A DNA stretch of 35,235 bases from Microcaldota archaeon (GCA_027365735.1 DAHXLY010000003.1:1-35235); one strand, 5' to 3'. Positions 15,978 through 24,024 are shown, counted from the stretch's first letter. Made by a program: numbers and translations. Notes: a model not told the origin generated them from the sequence alone.

Positions 15978-16792
15978 GTCTTCTGTGCATGGTCGTCTAA
16001 CGAAAAGCACTTTGCAATCACCCTATAGTTATCGTTTGTCAGTTCCGCCGGCCTCTTATTGAGTATTGACCTCCATTTTCCGCTGAATATCTCCTCCAGC
16101 TTTGCCTCCGCCTCCTTCTTCGTCATCCTCTTCCCAAAGATGTTCTCTCCCTTGTCCCAAAACAGTTTCAGCAGCGTATTTCCAACCTTCTTCTTGTCAA
16201 ACAGGAATATCTGCTGCAGGATGTAGCTTGCCCTGTTCTTGTCGGGTCCCACCTGTTTTGGTTTGATTCGCACATATTCTGAACTAACCTTTGGAGGAGG
16301 AGTAAAACTGTTTTTGTCGACCTCGAACAGCACATCCACATCGTAGAATGCCATGAACATCGCGGATATCCCGCCGAAAGCAGCATCAGAGGGCTTGGCT
16401 GTCATTTTTGTGGTGAAGCCGTGCGGCACCATAAGTATAGCTGATTCAAAATTCTGCCTCCTTTCCCTGATCAGTCTTACAAAGAACTGCTGTATTATGG
16501 AATAGGGAGTGTTTGTTATTATCTTGTTGAAGTTTGGAAGCACAACCCTGAGTATGTCACCATGTATCACTTTGACGTTTTCGCTTCCTGCGAACTTTTT
16601 GTTGAGAATTTTCACGAACCTGCTGTCTTTTTCGACTATGAAGAGCCTGCCGCAGTGCTTTATCAGCTCTTCCGAAAGGTTTCCAGGCCCTCCGCCCACC
16701 TCTAGCACCACATCGCCCCTGCTCAGGTCTGCTGCCTCCACCATGGAGCGCATGAGCTGCATGTCGTTGAGTATGTGCTGGTCGTCCTTCAC
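15974..16792 (-). CDS. ksgA: 16S rRNA adenine dimethyltransferase (KsgA/Dim1)
   Basis: SAM-dependent methyltransferase that dimethylates two adjacent adenines in the 3' terminal hairpin of 16S rRNA during small-subunit biogenesis. Visible features are the N-terminal QHILND lead, motif I VVLEVGGGPGNLSEEL, an acidic SAM-ribose residue in FIVEKDS, VIHGDIL, and the catalytic motif IV as ITNTPYSI. In KsgA/Dim1, motif IV is usually NLPY, so the Thr is a substitution to note. The late FTPPPKVSSEYVRI segment is characteristic of the family and separates it from generic methyltransferases. The GTG start at 16792 is well supported by an exact GGTGAT Shine-Dalgarno sequence about 5 nt upstream. The length of 272 residues is typical. 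It fits the surrounding translation block. Confidence 0.9.
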   Translation of the reverse strand: MKDDQHILNDMQLMRSMVEAADLSRGDVVLEVGGGPGNLSEELIKHCGRLFIVEKDSRFVKILNKKFAGSENVKVIHGDILRVVLPNFNKIITNTPYSIIQQFFVRLIRERRQNFESAILMVPHGFTTKMTAKPSDAAFGGISAMFMAFYDVDVLFEVDKNSFTPPPKVSSEYVRIKPKQVGPDKNRASYILQQIFLFDKKKVGNTLLKLFWDKGENIFGKRMTKKEAEAKLEEIFSGKWRSILNKRPAELTNDNYRVIAKCFSLDDHAQKT

Positions 16793-16870
16793 CGTTCAAT
16801 CACCAATCCCGTAATAGAGCCTCGCTAAAGCTTTTATTTGTTCTGCAATATAGTATAGCAGGTTCTGCTT

Positions 16871-18367
16871 ATGAACATTGACGACCTTACAGCATTGGCG
16901 AAGCAGCGCGGCTTCTTCTGGCCTGCGGCTGAGATATACGGGGGAGCCTCTGGCCTATATGATTATGGTAATATCGGCGCGCTCTTCAAGAGGAGATGGG
17001 AGATCGTTTGGCTCTCATACTTCGTGGACACCAATCCGGACTACCATCTCATCGATGGTGCTAATATGCTTCCTGAAAGCCCCCTGATTCATTCAGGCCA
17101 TGCGTCCAGGTTCAATGATGTGTTGGTAGGATGTGGCAAGTGCAAGACCTACTATCGCGCTGATGTGTTACTGGCGGATGCAGGCGCGAAAATATCGGAA
17201 GGTGCCGGAAGCGAGGAGATCGACAAGGCAATAAGGGACAACAAACTGAAGTGCCCGAAGTGCAAGTCCATACAGTTCATGCCGTCAAAGGCGTTCAACA
17301 TGATGCTTGACCTGCATTTGGGTCCCGACAAGGGTGAAAGTGGTTATCTAAGGCCTGAAACCGCGCAGTCCGCTTATTTGAATTTCTTTAGAGAGTTCAA
17401 TATATTGCGAAAGCAGCTTCCACTTGGGCTTGCCGTAATTGGCAGGGCATACAGGAATGAGATATCACCAAGGCAGGGCCTTTACAGAATGCGCGAACTC
17501 ATTCAGGCTGAGCTCCAGATATTCTTCGACCCTGCGACATGGAAACCAGACATCAGCAAAGTAAGGGGGCGCAAGCTTAACGTCGTTCTGTACAAGAAGG
17601 AGCCTGCAGTGATCACCGTGGAGGATCTGATTACGAAGCACAACATTCCCGAGTTTTATGCATATCACATGGCGTTGATTGATGCGTTCTACAAAGACGC
17701 AATAAAGGTGCCGGAGGGCAAGCTCCACTTCCTCGAGAAGGGCGGCGACGAGAAGGCGTTCTACAATAAAGTTCATATGGACATAGAGGTTGACGTCGAA
17801 AGCTGGGGTGGCTTCAAGGAAGTCGGTGGTCTTCACTACCGTGGTGATTACGACCTGACCCAACACAGCAAGGGATCCAAGCAGGACCTGGCAGTGCTGA
17901 TCGATGGCAAGAAGGTGATGCCAAATGTTCTGGAGCTTAGCTTTGGGGTCGACAGGAACTTGTGGATGTTGATAGACGTGTTCTTCAAAAAGGACGAAGC
18001 AAGAAGCGTCCTCAAGATTCCGCCTTTCATGGCTCCGTACCATGCCGGTCTATTTGCGCTCCAGAAGGACGAGGGAATCGACAAGATGGTTGAAAATGTC
18101 CACAACAAACTCAGGAAGAGCCTGAAGGTGTTCTTGGACGACTCCGGATCCATCGGAAAGAGGTACGCGAGGATGGATGAAATAGGCACTCCCTTCTGCA
18201 TCACTGTCGATTTCGACTCAGCGAACAAACAGTCGAAGGAGTACAACACCGTCACGGTCAGGTCAAGGGACGATAAGAGCCAGGTGCGTGTCAAGGTGGA
18301 CGAACTAGAGCATTTCATAAAGGAGAAGGTCGCCTTCGACCCGTACAAGGTCTTTGAGTTCCACTGA
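16871..18367 (+). CDS. glyS: Glycyl-tRNA synthetase, dimeric archaeal/eukaryotic type
   Basis: Class II aaRS that charges tRNA-Gly. The N-terminus (RGFFWPAAEIYGGASGLYDYG) is the family signature. A Zn-type pair of Cys pairs follows (C88/C91 and C128/C131). The catalytic core has GYLRPETAQSAY (about 159-170) and motif 2 ending FRNEISPRQGLYRMREL-like (here YRNEISPRQGLYRMREL). HYRGDYDLTQHS precedes motif 3 (LELSFGVDRNLW). The anticodon-binding domain occupies the last 110 residues. At 498 residues it is slightly shorter than many archaeal GlyRS (about 560-570). Candidate TATA elements lie at about 16830-16838 and 16847-16856. The stop TGA abuts the AsnRS stop directly. Confidence 0.96.
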   Translation: MNIDDLTALAKQRGFFWPAAEIYGGASGLYDYGNIGALFKRRWEIVWLSYFVDTNPDYHLIDGANMLPESPLIHSGHASRFNDVLVGCGKCKTYYRADVLLADAGAKISEGAGSEEIDKAIRDNKLKCPKCKSIQFMPSKAFNMMLDLHLGPDKGESGYLRPETAQSAYLNFFREFNILRKQLPLGLAVIGRAYRNEISPRQGLYRMRELIQAELQIFFDPATWKPDISKVRGRKLNVVLYKKEPAVITVEDLITKHNIPEFYAYHMALIDAFYKDAIKVPEGKLHFLEKGGDEKAFYNKVHMDIEVDVESWGGFKEVGGLHYRGDYDLTQHSKGSKQDLAVLIDGKKVMPNVLELSFGVDRNLWMLIDVFFKKDEARSVLKIPPFMAPYHAGLFALQKDEGIDKMVENVHNKLRKSLKVFLDDSGSIGKRYARMDEIGTPFCITVDFDSANKQSKEYNTVTVRSRDDKSQVRVKVDELEHFIKEKVAFDPYKVFEFH

Positions 18368-19708
18368 TTACGGCTCAACCCTGTTCATCGTCCTCGGGAA
18401 TGGTATTGCATCCCTTATGCTGTCCAGCTTCAGTATCCATCTGCATACCCTTTCCGACCCCATTCCGAATCCGGAGTGCGGAACGCTTCCGTACTTCCTC
18501 AGTTCTATATACCACTTGTAATTCTCCTCCCTCAGTCCTGCTTCATTGAGCCTCTTTATCAGCTCGTCGTAGTCAGCGACCCTTTCGCTGCCTCCTATTA
18601 TCTCGCCGATCCCTTCCGGAGCCAGCAGGTCTCCGTCCAACACCGTCCTCGGATCATCTGGATCAATCTTCATGTAGAACGCCCTCATCTCTTTCGGCTG
18701 GTTTGTCAGGAAGACCGGCTGCATGTTCTCTTGCACAAGCCTCTTCTCCTCATCAAGCCCTATTCCATCGCCCCACTTTATCTCCAGCCCCTTCTTCTGG
18801 AGTATCTTTATCGCCTCCTCGTATGTCATCTTATCGAACGGCGCCTTTATCGCGAGCATGTCCTTCGGGTCGCGGCTGAATTTCCTGAGTATGTCCGCCT
18901 GTTTTTTCGCCGCCTCGTGACATATGTATTCTACCAGCTCGCCCTGGAGCTTCATATTCATCGCCTGGTCATAGAACGCCATTTCTGGCTCAAGCTGCCA
19001 GAACTCCGTTAGGTGCCTTGGGGTCCTGCTCGGCTCCGCCCTGAAGGACGGTGCGAACACATAGACCAACGGATAACCTGCAATCATCGCCTCGCTGTAA
19101 AGCTGTCCCGTTTGTGCGAGGTACGCCTTCCTGTTAAAATATTTGACCTCAAAGACCGTTGAGCCGCTCTCCGCCGCGCTGCCCACAAACATCGGCGGCT
19201 GGAACTCCAGGAATCCCCTATCATCAAGGAACTGCCTGCAAGTCCTGAGCAGGAATGCCTTAAACTTTACAATGTCGATTATGTGCTGCGACCTGACCCA
19301 CAGGTGACGGACATCAAGCAGGAATTCTGTGCTCTGGTCCTTCGTTATCGGGAACGGCTCGCCCTTGAATTCCACCTTCAGGTCTTTTGCGCGTATCTCC
19401 ACGCCTCCCGGCGCGCGCGGCTCGTCTGCAACCTCACCCAAAACATAAACGACCGACTCGATGAATACACTGTTGGCGTTGTCCCACATCCTCTTGTTCT
19501 TATCGTCGTTCTTGACCGCGCACTGCACGATCCCGGTGCCGTCCCTAACTATGACGAAAGCGACGCTCGAACCGCTCCTCTGCCTGTGGACCCACCCCCT
19601 AATCAGGACCTCCTTTCCTACCTTCTCTTTGAGGTCCGATATCCGTGTGACGCGACCGCTGACCTCTTCTAAAGTTCCCTTAAGCATTCCATCTAGCTCC
19701 TTACCCAT
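18368..19708 (-). CDS. asnS: Asparaginyl-tRNA synthetase
   Basis: Class II aaRS that charges tRNA-Asn directly. An N-terminal OB-fold (IRGWVHRQRSGSSVAFVIVR) binds the anticodon. The catalytic core has QTGQLYSEAMIAGY, motif 2 FRAEPSRTPRHLTEFWQLEP and motif 3 GFGMGSERVCRW, ending DAIPFPRTMNRVEP. The sequence TEFWQLEPEMAF after motif 2 is AsnRS-like; AspRS usually has NEFTGLDIEM there. The assignment as AsnRS rather than AspRS therefore rests on that segment and on FPRT. The track start is a TTG at 19735. The ATG at 19708 is preferred because GTGAT precedes it by 4 nt. Direct Asn charging would reduce dependence on the GatCAB route. The stop abuts glyS. Confidence 0.92.
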   Translation of the reverse strand: MGKELDGMLKGTLEEVSGRVTRISDLKEKVGKEVLIRGWVHRQRSGSSVAFVIVRDGTGIVQCAVKNDDKNKRMWDNANSVFIESVVYVLGEVADEPRAPGGVEIRAKDLKVEFKGEPFPITKDQSTEFLLDVRHLWVRSQHIIDIVKFKAFLLRTCRQFLDDRGFLEFQPPMFVGSAAESGSTVFEVKYFNRKAYLAQTGQLYSEAMIAGYPLVYVFAPSFRAEPSRTPRHLTEFWQLEPEMAFYDQAMNMKLQGELVEYICHEAAKKQADILRKFSRDPKDMLAIKAPFDKMTYEEAIKILQKKGLEIKWGDGIGLDEEKRLVQENMQPVFLTNQPKEMRAFYMKIDPDDPRTVLDGDLLAPEGIGEIIGGSERVADYDELIKRLNEAGLREENYKWYIELRKYGSVPHSGFGMGSERVCRWILKLDSIRDAIPFPRTMNRVEP

Positions 19709-19795
19709 TGAATCACTAGGCTTAGTTTGGAACAAGTTGCCCCCAACACAAATTATTGAACGGAATGTTATAAAACCCTATCGTGCAGCGAAAGC

Positions 19796-20251
19796 TCAGT
19801 CGCCGGTGCAGGTCTCCAGCAGGTCACCAATCGGGTTTGTTGATTCTGCATTTCTTAGCATTGCAGAGCGAGGCCCGATGGTCCATCCATGCCCGTCATG
19901 TTCAAGTATCTTGAACTCCCAATTCTTGGTGCCTTCTCTGCGTTTTGCCTCTATCGCAAATGTGCCGCTGCTGCCCGCAAGGGTTATTTTTAGCACATTT
20001 GTTGCAATGGAATCTTGTCCTGGTTTGTTTGGTGCAAGTTTCACGCTGTGCTCAACATCAATGTTTCGCGTACCGAATCTCATTTTTGTGCCCGGCCAGT
20101 ACCTATGTCGCTGTAACGACTCCGGGGTGCCGCGCCATTTCCATTCTGAAATTCGAAGAAGTGAGTCAAGTGCGCAATTCATCCTGACATCTGCATCGTA
20201 CCTTGTGGGCATGCAACCGCTTACCTCGGACTCAAGATCGAGCGCTATCAT
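19796..20251 (-). CDS. Uncharacterised 151-aa protein
   Basis: I do not recognise this protein. It appears to be a mixed alpha/beta cytoplasmic protein without signal or membrane segments. A Trp-rich beta-like region (SEWKWRGTPES, RYWPGTKMRFG) is followed by strands such as VLKITLAGSSGTFAIEAKRR and FKILEHDGHGWTIGP, then a short helical end. The ATG at 20251 has an AT-rich promoter upstream (AAAAATAAGC, about 20269-20278). It is 55 nt downstream of another unknown gene in the same orientation, so the two may form an operon. It precedes AsnRS on the same strand. Confidence 0.65.
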   Translation of the reverse strand: MIALDLESEVSGCMPTRYDADVRMNCALDSLLRISEWKWRGTPESLQRHRYWPGTKMRFGTRNIDVEHSVKLAPNKPGQDSIATNVLKITLAGSSGTFAIEAKRREGTKNWEFKILEHDGHGWTIGPRSAMLRNAESTNPIGDLLETCTGD

Positions 20252-20306
20252 CGACAGGCCTCTCTCGCTTATTTTTGGTTTTTATTGCTAGTATTGGGCA
20301 TTCGTA

Positions 20307-20852
20307 TCACATAAAGCCTCTTACACCTCCGCTAGGTATGGCTGTACTTTGTCTAGACCTCCTTCCCTCGTTTTCCATTTCCAGCTCCTCCTTTCTAGGT
20401 GTGATTCTTTCAGGCGCGAACGATAATTTTCTCAGCTCTTTTTCATTTATATTCGTGACCTTTCCAGCAAATGCCTTCAGCACCGAATCTATCCAATTTG
20501 GCACCGAGTTGAATCCATCGCTATACTCGATGACTATCTTTCTTTCTCCTGCAGTGCGCCTTAAGTATATTGCCACAATGCCAAGCTGCACGCTCTCATC
20601 CTTGGTGTGTATCTCAAGCACCCGTCTTCCCTCCTCTCCCGCGCCATTCTCCCTGACTTTTGCGTCCTGACCTGCAGACCGCACCGCTTTATTCAGCTCG
20701 GCCATGACGTTCCTTTCCACGTACGTTACCATTTTCTCTGTATCCACTCCGTTCGGGCACGCAATTCTATATTCGGTCTTGTATACCCTGCCATTCCCCA
20801 TGTTGATCTCTGGCATAATTTCAAGGCCCTTGGTTTTGGTAGACTGGGTCAT
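20307..20852 (-). CDS. Uncharacterised 181-aa protein
   Basis: I do not recognise this protein. It has an N-terminal lead, a CPNGVDTEKMVTYVERNVMA segment and a mostly soluble alpha/beta body (RRVLEIHTKDESVQLGIVAI, KIVIEYSDGFNSVPNWIDSV). The C-terminal third is highly charged, ending in an Arg-rich, Gly-containing tail. The repeated 'rvLEI' and 'kIVIEY' strands suggest a small alpha-beta sandwich. An AT-rich TATA-like AATAAATATTTG lies near 20880-20890. The gene is upstream of the 151-residue unknown gene on the same strand and borders the insertion element. Confidence 0.6.
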   Translation of the reverse strand: MTQSTKTKGLEIMPEINMGNGRVYKTEYRIACPNGVDTEKMVTYVERNVMAELNKAVRSAGQDAKVRENGAGEEGRRVLEIHTKDESVQLGIVAIYLRRTAGERKIVIEYSDGFNSVPNWIDSVLKAFAGKVTNINEKELRKLSFAPERITPRKEELEMENEGRRSRQSTAIPSGGVRGFM

Positions 20853-20955
20853 GCTTACACGGCAGAGCTGTGAATTTTCAAATATTTATTGCTTGCCTAT
20901 GCCATCCCATAATTACTAATATCCTTAAAAAATTAGAGAAAAATCTAAAGCAAAA

Positions 20956-20966
20956 CATCCTTCAGG
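20956..20966 (+). repeat. Left copy of an 11-bp direct repeat flanking the insertion element
   Basis: CATCCTTCAGG occurs here and again at 22378-22388 in the same orientation, just outside the inverted termini of the IS. The copies are 2 and 4 nt from the inverted repeats, so a simple target duplication is not proved. Confidence 0.5.
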
Positions 20967-20981
20967 CTTTGGGACAAAACT

Positions 20982-21149
20982 CTAGTTCTTCAATATGACC
21001 ACATACGCACGCCGCCCAATGTAAATCTTTGGTGCATCTAGTTTCGCAGAATTTCCAAATTTTGTTATCCTTTTTTCGTAGAACGTTTCAACTTCTTTGC
21101 CTAGGGTTAATGCCTCCTTCATAATTTTAATATTTTTTTTCTTAGACAT
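20982..21149 (-). CDS. DUF2080-like transposon-encoded small protein (55 aa)
   Basis: This gene is too short for the track. On the minus strand it runs from the ATG at 21149 to the TAG at 20982. After a Lys-rich start it has VETFYEKRITKFGNSAKLDA followed by PKIYIGRRAYVVILKN. This is the DUF2080 pattern and resembles an AbrB/MazE swapped-hairpin DNA-binding fold ('k.tkfGnSa...PK...G....v'). Family members accompany archaeal transposases. A role as a DNA-binding regulator or accessory of transposition is inference. It is divergent from the transposase and faces the tandem palindrome at 21196-21214. Confidence 0.7.
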   Translation of the reverse strand: MSKKKNIKIMKEALTLGKEVETFYEKRITKFGNSAKLDAPKIYIGRRAYVVILKN

Positions 21150-21195
21150 GCAATCACATTACAGATAAACTTCATGCAGTTTTATATCTTATTAT

Positions 21196-21214
21196 GGATA
21201 TCCGAAGGATATCC
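21196..21214. promoter_or_regulatory. Tandem palindrome, candidate operator inside the IS
   Basis: GGATATCCGAAGGATATCC comprises two copies of the 8-bp palindrome GGATATCC separated by 3 bp. The second extends to AAGGATATCCTT at 21205-21216. It overlaps the start of the transposase TATA element (CTTATATACC, 21214-21223) and lies between the two divergent IS genes. A site for autoregulation by the AbrB-like protein is plausible. Confidence 0.45.
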
Positions 21215-21252
21215 TTATATACCTTTCGATTGTATACCTTATTGGTGTTATT

Positions 21253-22362
21253 ATGGCCACGAATATCGGCGGTGGGATGAGAAGGCTCTGGAGCAGGGAC
21301 CTTCAGAATCTTGTTTCCGGGATTAGAAGGGGCACATTCAAATACGAAGAGAAAGAGGGGGAACGAATAGACGGAAATAAGTATGATGAAGCGCAAGTCA
21401 ACGAGGTTACTGACATGCTGCAGGTGATAAATGATGTCGTCGATGCCGCATATGGAAGAGTGATGTCAAGAAAACACAAGGGAAAGAGATTGCCGGGGAA
21501 ACCTCTGATACCTGCAGACGATATCGCAAAAATAATGCTGCTCCAGTGCTACTTTGGTTTTTCGAACAGAGTTTCCGCCGGTTTTCTAAAGATGTTCACG
21601 GCAATCAAATTCTCCAAGAGTTTCAGTTACAAAACTGTGGAAAGAGGATACGATCCGGATCGCACCAAACCACTTTTTGACGAGATATTCCGGCTCACGA
21701 ACGAGTGGAGTAATTTCAAGGAAGATATGTCGGGTTTCGATGGAACAGGAGATCCAAACACTATGAAAGTGAACTATGAGAACAAACGTTCTGAACAGAG
21801 GACAAAAACAAAGAAGGCGAGCTGTACATGGCCGAGTACGAAGCATGACTTTCAGTACTCTGAAATAGGGGCAGGGATGCACACAAAAATAATATCGGGT
21901 TTTTCATCGACAGATGACCATCATACTGGCGAACTTTCTCAGTTTCCAACTGCGATGCGTCAAACACATTCGAACATTCCAAATCTTGCGATAGTCGTTG
22001 GCGACTCTTTATACGCATGCAGATCGGTTTGTAAACAGGTCGGCGATTACGGCGCTGCGTTGTATTCCCTGCCGAAATCCAACAGCACTTTGAAAAGTTA
22101 CGGCGTATGGGATTGGAAACGGATGACGTACGAATTGATATTGGATCCTCAGGGATTTCTAGAGGTATTTCATAACCGTTCGATATCGGAAACCGTAAAC
22201 TCCATGATGAAAAGAAGAGAGCCAATTCCGATAAGGAAAAGAATTTCATGGAGAAAGGACATGGAGGAGTTTCTGAAAGTCAACATCCACAACCTGCGCC
22301 AATCCTGTTATCTATCATATCTTGCGCCCACCATGACTAGGATACCGCTTCATGGTGGGTAA
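21253..22362 (+). CDS. DDE-type transposase (IS4/IS5-like)
   Basis: The protein has 369 residues with an RNase H-like catalytic core. The likely acidic triad is the Asp in SGFDGTGDP (about residue 162), the Asp in IVVGDSLYACRS (about 250) and the Glu in FHNRSISETVNSMMKRR. The last matches the R-x3-E-x6-K style signature of IS4-type enzymes. The N-terminal third is helical and probably binds the element ends. The ORF is uninterrupted. The ATG at 21253 follows a TATA element at 21214-21223. Its partner is the divergent DUF2080-like gene. Family placement within IS4/IS5 relatives is uncertain. Confidence 0.8.
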   Translation: MATNIGGGMRRLWSRDLQNLVSGIRRGTFKYEEKEGERIDGNKYDEAQVNEVTDMLQVINDVVDAAYGRVMSRKHKGKRLPGKPLIPADDIAKIMLLQCYFGFSNRVSAGFLKMFTAIKFSKSFSYKTVERGYDPDRTKPLFDEIFRLTNEWSNFKEDMSGFDGTGDPNTMKVNYENKRSEQRTKTKKASCTWPSTKHDFQYSEIGAGMHTKIISGFSSTDDHHTGELSQFPTAMRQTHSNIPNLAIVVGDSLYACRSVCKQVGDYGAALYSLPKSNSTLKSYGVWDWKRMTYELILDPQGFLEVFHNRSISETVNSMMKRREPIPIRKRISWRKDMEEFLKVNIHNLRQSCYLSYLAPTMTRIPLHGG

Positions 22363-22377
22363 TATTGTCCCAATCCC

Positions 22378-22388
22378 CATCCTTCAGG
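22378..22388 (+). repeat. Right copy of the 11-bp direct repeat flanking the IS
   Basis: CATCCTTCAGG, identical to 20956-20966. It continues into GGAAGG, so it could also form a CCTTcaggAAGG hairpin next to the ankyrin gene's TATA element. Confidence 0.5.
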
Positions 22389-22429
22389 AAGGTATAAATA
22401 TCTCCTAAAATCCAACGGAATACGATAAC

Positions 22430-22948
22430 ATGACCGTCAAAAATCAGAAAAGGAACTTGAAGCTTGAACAAGAATTTCTAATGGCCGTCAGGAAGGGTGA
22501 ACCGGTGTCCGTTTTGAAGGACTATGTGGATCGCGGCGTTCCGATAGGGTGCAGCGATGGGAGCGGCAGGACAGGCCTGCACTGCTCCGCCATCCGCGGA
22601 TTGTACGAGCAGGGGAAGTACTTTTTGGACGGTGGCGTTAGCCCGGATGTTAGGGACAACGATGACAACACTCCGATGCACGATGTTGCGGCCGGTGGGA
22701 GCCTGAGGTTTGCATTAATGCTGCGTAAACGTGGTGCCAGAACCGATGCGGTAAATAAACACCTTGAAATCCCGTTTGTTGTTGCAGTTAAAAACAAGAA
22801 TTATAACATCGCGCGCGCTATCGGCTCTGACTCCAAGACAACGAATGAGGGTCTGTTGCGCAAAGCGATCGAGATAGAGTTCGGCACCATCAAAGAAAAG
22901 ACCCAGGCCGTCGGAGTGCTCATATCGCTCCAGCGCACGAAGGCCTGA
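22430..22948 (+). CDS. Ankyrin-repeat protein
   Basis: A soluble protein of 172 residues, probably a protein-protein interaction scaffold. About three to four ankyrin units can be read: a degenerate first unit (AVRKGEPVSVLKDYVDRGVP), then GSGRTGLHCSAIRGLYEQGK with YFLDGGVSPDVRDNDDNTP, and MHDVAAGGSLRFALMLRKRG with ARTDAVNKHLEIPFVVAVKN. The helical tail may be a capping repeat. The TATA element GTATAAATATC at about 22390-22400 predicts a start site close to the ATG at 22430. It sits directly after the IS and before a decayed gene, so it is probably part of the accessory island. Its target is unknown. Confidence 0.8.
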   Translation: MTVKNQKRNLKLEQEFLMAVRKGEPVSVLKDYVDRGVPIGCSDGSGRTGLHCSAIRGLYEQGKYFLDGGVSPDVRDNDDNTPMHDVAAGGSLRFALMLRKRGARTDAVNKHLEIPFVVAVKNKNYNIARAIGSDSKTTNEGLLRKAIEIEFGTIKEKTQAVGVLISLQRTKA

Positions 22949-22996
22949 CGACCTTCAAGCCAGGAATTTGTGCAACATCACGCAATTCGTGGCACC

Positions 22997-23816
22997 TCAC
23001 GTTGCGAGGCTGGCGACACTGCTACGCCTTCCACGAAACAATTTTGTCCCCTTCGCCTTTGTGCATATCCATTGTGCCTTGGTAAGCGGCGTTGCTTTCA
23101 CCCCGCTACCCTCAAACATCAGGTCGTATATGCGGTCAAAGCTCTCCTCGATCTGCTTTATCGACGGAGTCTTCGTACCATTGATGTGACCTTCATATTC
23201 TATCTCCATCTGGGAGATGCTGCTGTTTTCGTAGTAGGCATTTGCAAAAGTTATCACGAAATAGTGGTTTTCCAGCCTTAGGAAATGTCAATCGACTCCT
23301 TCTCAAACGATCCCAGGCATCGCCAAGACATGACCTCCTCCATTGTCTTGCAATACTCTTTAGAATCGGGTCGTATCTTCCTCTCTGGCCTAAAGAGAAT
23401 CGGAATGCTGTTCTTTGTCGTTATAATATGTGCCAGCCAGTCCTTTATCTTGATCCATTTTTGCGTCGATCTTTTTATAACACTCCCTCCGTTTGATTCC
23501 ACGTAGTTGTCTATTATTACACCCGTTTGATACGAATGCGAGTCGTTCCTGTAGAGCGTATGGGTCTCCTTCTTTCTATTTTTCTGAAAAGTGCTATCGG
23601 TGGTTTGTGCAACGCGCTGATAAAGTCCATGTTACTGAGCTCAGAGATGTCAATTTTGCATTCAAGCTCAGTCTCGGGTATGGTCTCCACGAATCTGTCG
23701 GGTTGCAATCTTGCTTCACCGAACCCTTTGCCTATTTCTACGATGTCAAATTTTGCCGCGGTGCGGTTGCCAGAATTCCTGTCTAGGTTGTTTGCGTCGG
23801 TGTGCATGCAAATCAC
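22997..23816 (-). pseudogene. Decayed gene of about 275 codons with two frameshifts
   Basis: Three consecutive minus-strand ORFs in three different frames read as parts of one protein: 23816-23517 (from FDIVEIGKGFGEARL to MDFISALHKPP), about 23600-23278 (THTLYRNDSHSYQTGVIIDN and IKDWLAHIITTKN) and about 23275-22997 (LENHYFVITFANAYYENSS to LMFEGSGVKATPL). Each downstream frame carries protein-like sequence well before its first possible start codon, which suggests one ancestral ORF. One shift lies near the A-rich AGAAAAATAGAAAG (about 23565-23580), the other near GACATTTCC (about 23278-23290). I do not recognise the family. Sequencing error or programmed frameshifting are alternatives to decay. 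Confidence 0.55.
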
Positions 23817-23829
23817 AGTGTGTGATGCA

Positions 23830-24010
23830 GCACCAAATTTTAAATACCAATTCTTTAATATACGAAGAACAGCATTTTACTATATTTTTTTAAAATTATA
23901 TCTAAAATATTCAATTAACTTGTTAATTAGTATTATTTTGATTTTTTTAAATAAGAAGCAGCTCATTGTGTATTTAAATATTTGGGAAGCATTGTTTTCC
24001 AAACTTCAGT
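23830..24010. other. AT-rich intergenic block ahead of the GT9/rSAM operon
   Basis: About 180 nt are composed almost entirely of A and T runs (for example TATATTTTTTTAAAATTATA), unlike the GC-richer neighbours. There is no credible ORF; the long plus ORF across it is a shadow. Several TATA-like elements occur. The last, TATTTAAATA at 23972-23981, is placed to drive the gene starting at 24025 with a leader of about 20 nt. Confidence 0.5.
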
Positions 24011-24024
24011 TGAAGGTTGGTAAA

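Larger units (their letters stand above)
20969..22373 (+). mobile_element. Insertion sequence encoding a DUF2080-type protein and a DDE transposase
   Basis: The element is about 1.4 kb, bounded by a 9-bp perfect inverted repeat: TTGGGACAA at 20969-20977 and TTGTCCCAA at 22365-22373. It carries two divergent genes, a small AbrB-like DUF2080 protein (minus) and a DDE transposase (plus), with an operator-like palindrome between them. An 11-bp direct repeat (CATCCTTCAGG) lies just outside both ends. DUF2080 proteins are known as transposase-associated in archaea. Both ORFs look intact, so the element may be active. The exact borders are inferred. Confidence 0.7.

Noticed and set aside
18368-19708. 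AspRS instead of AsnRS
   Set aside because: The post-motif-2 segment TEFWQLEPEMAF and the FPRT ending favour AsnRS; a residual doubt remains.
23527-24024. Plus-strand N-terminal extension of the gene at 24025
   Set aside because: It runs antisense to the pseudogene and through the AT-rich block; the composition changes sharply at the ATG at 24025.
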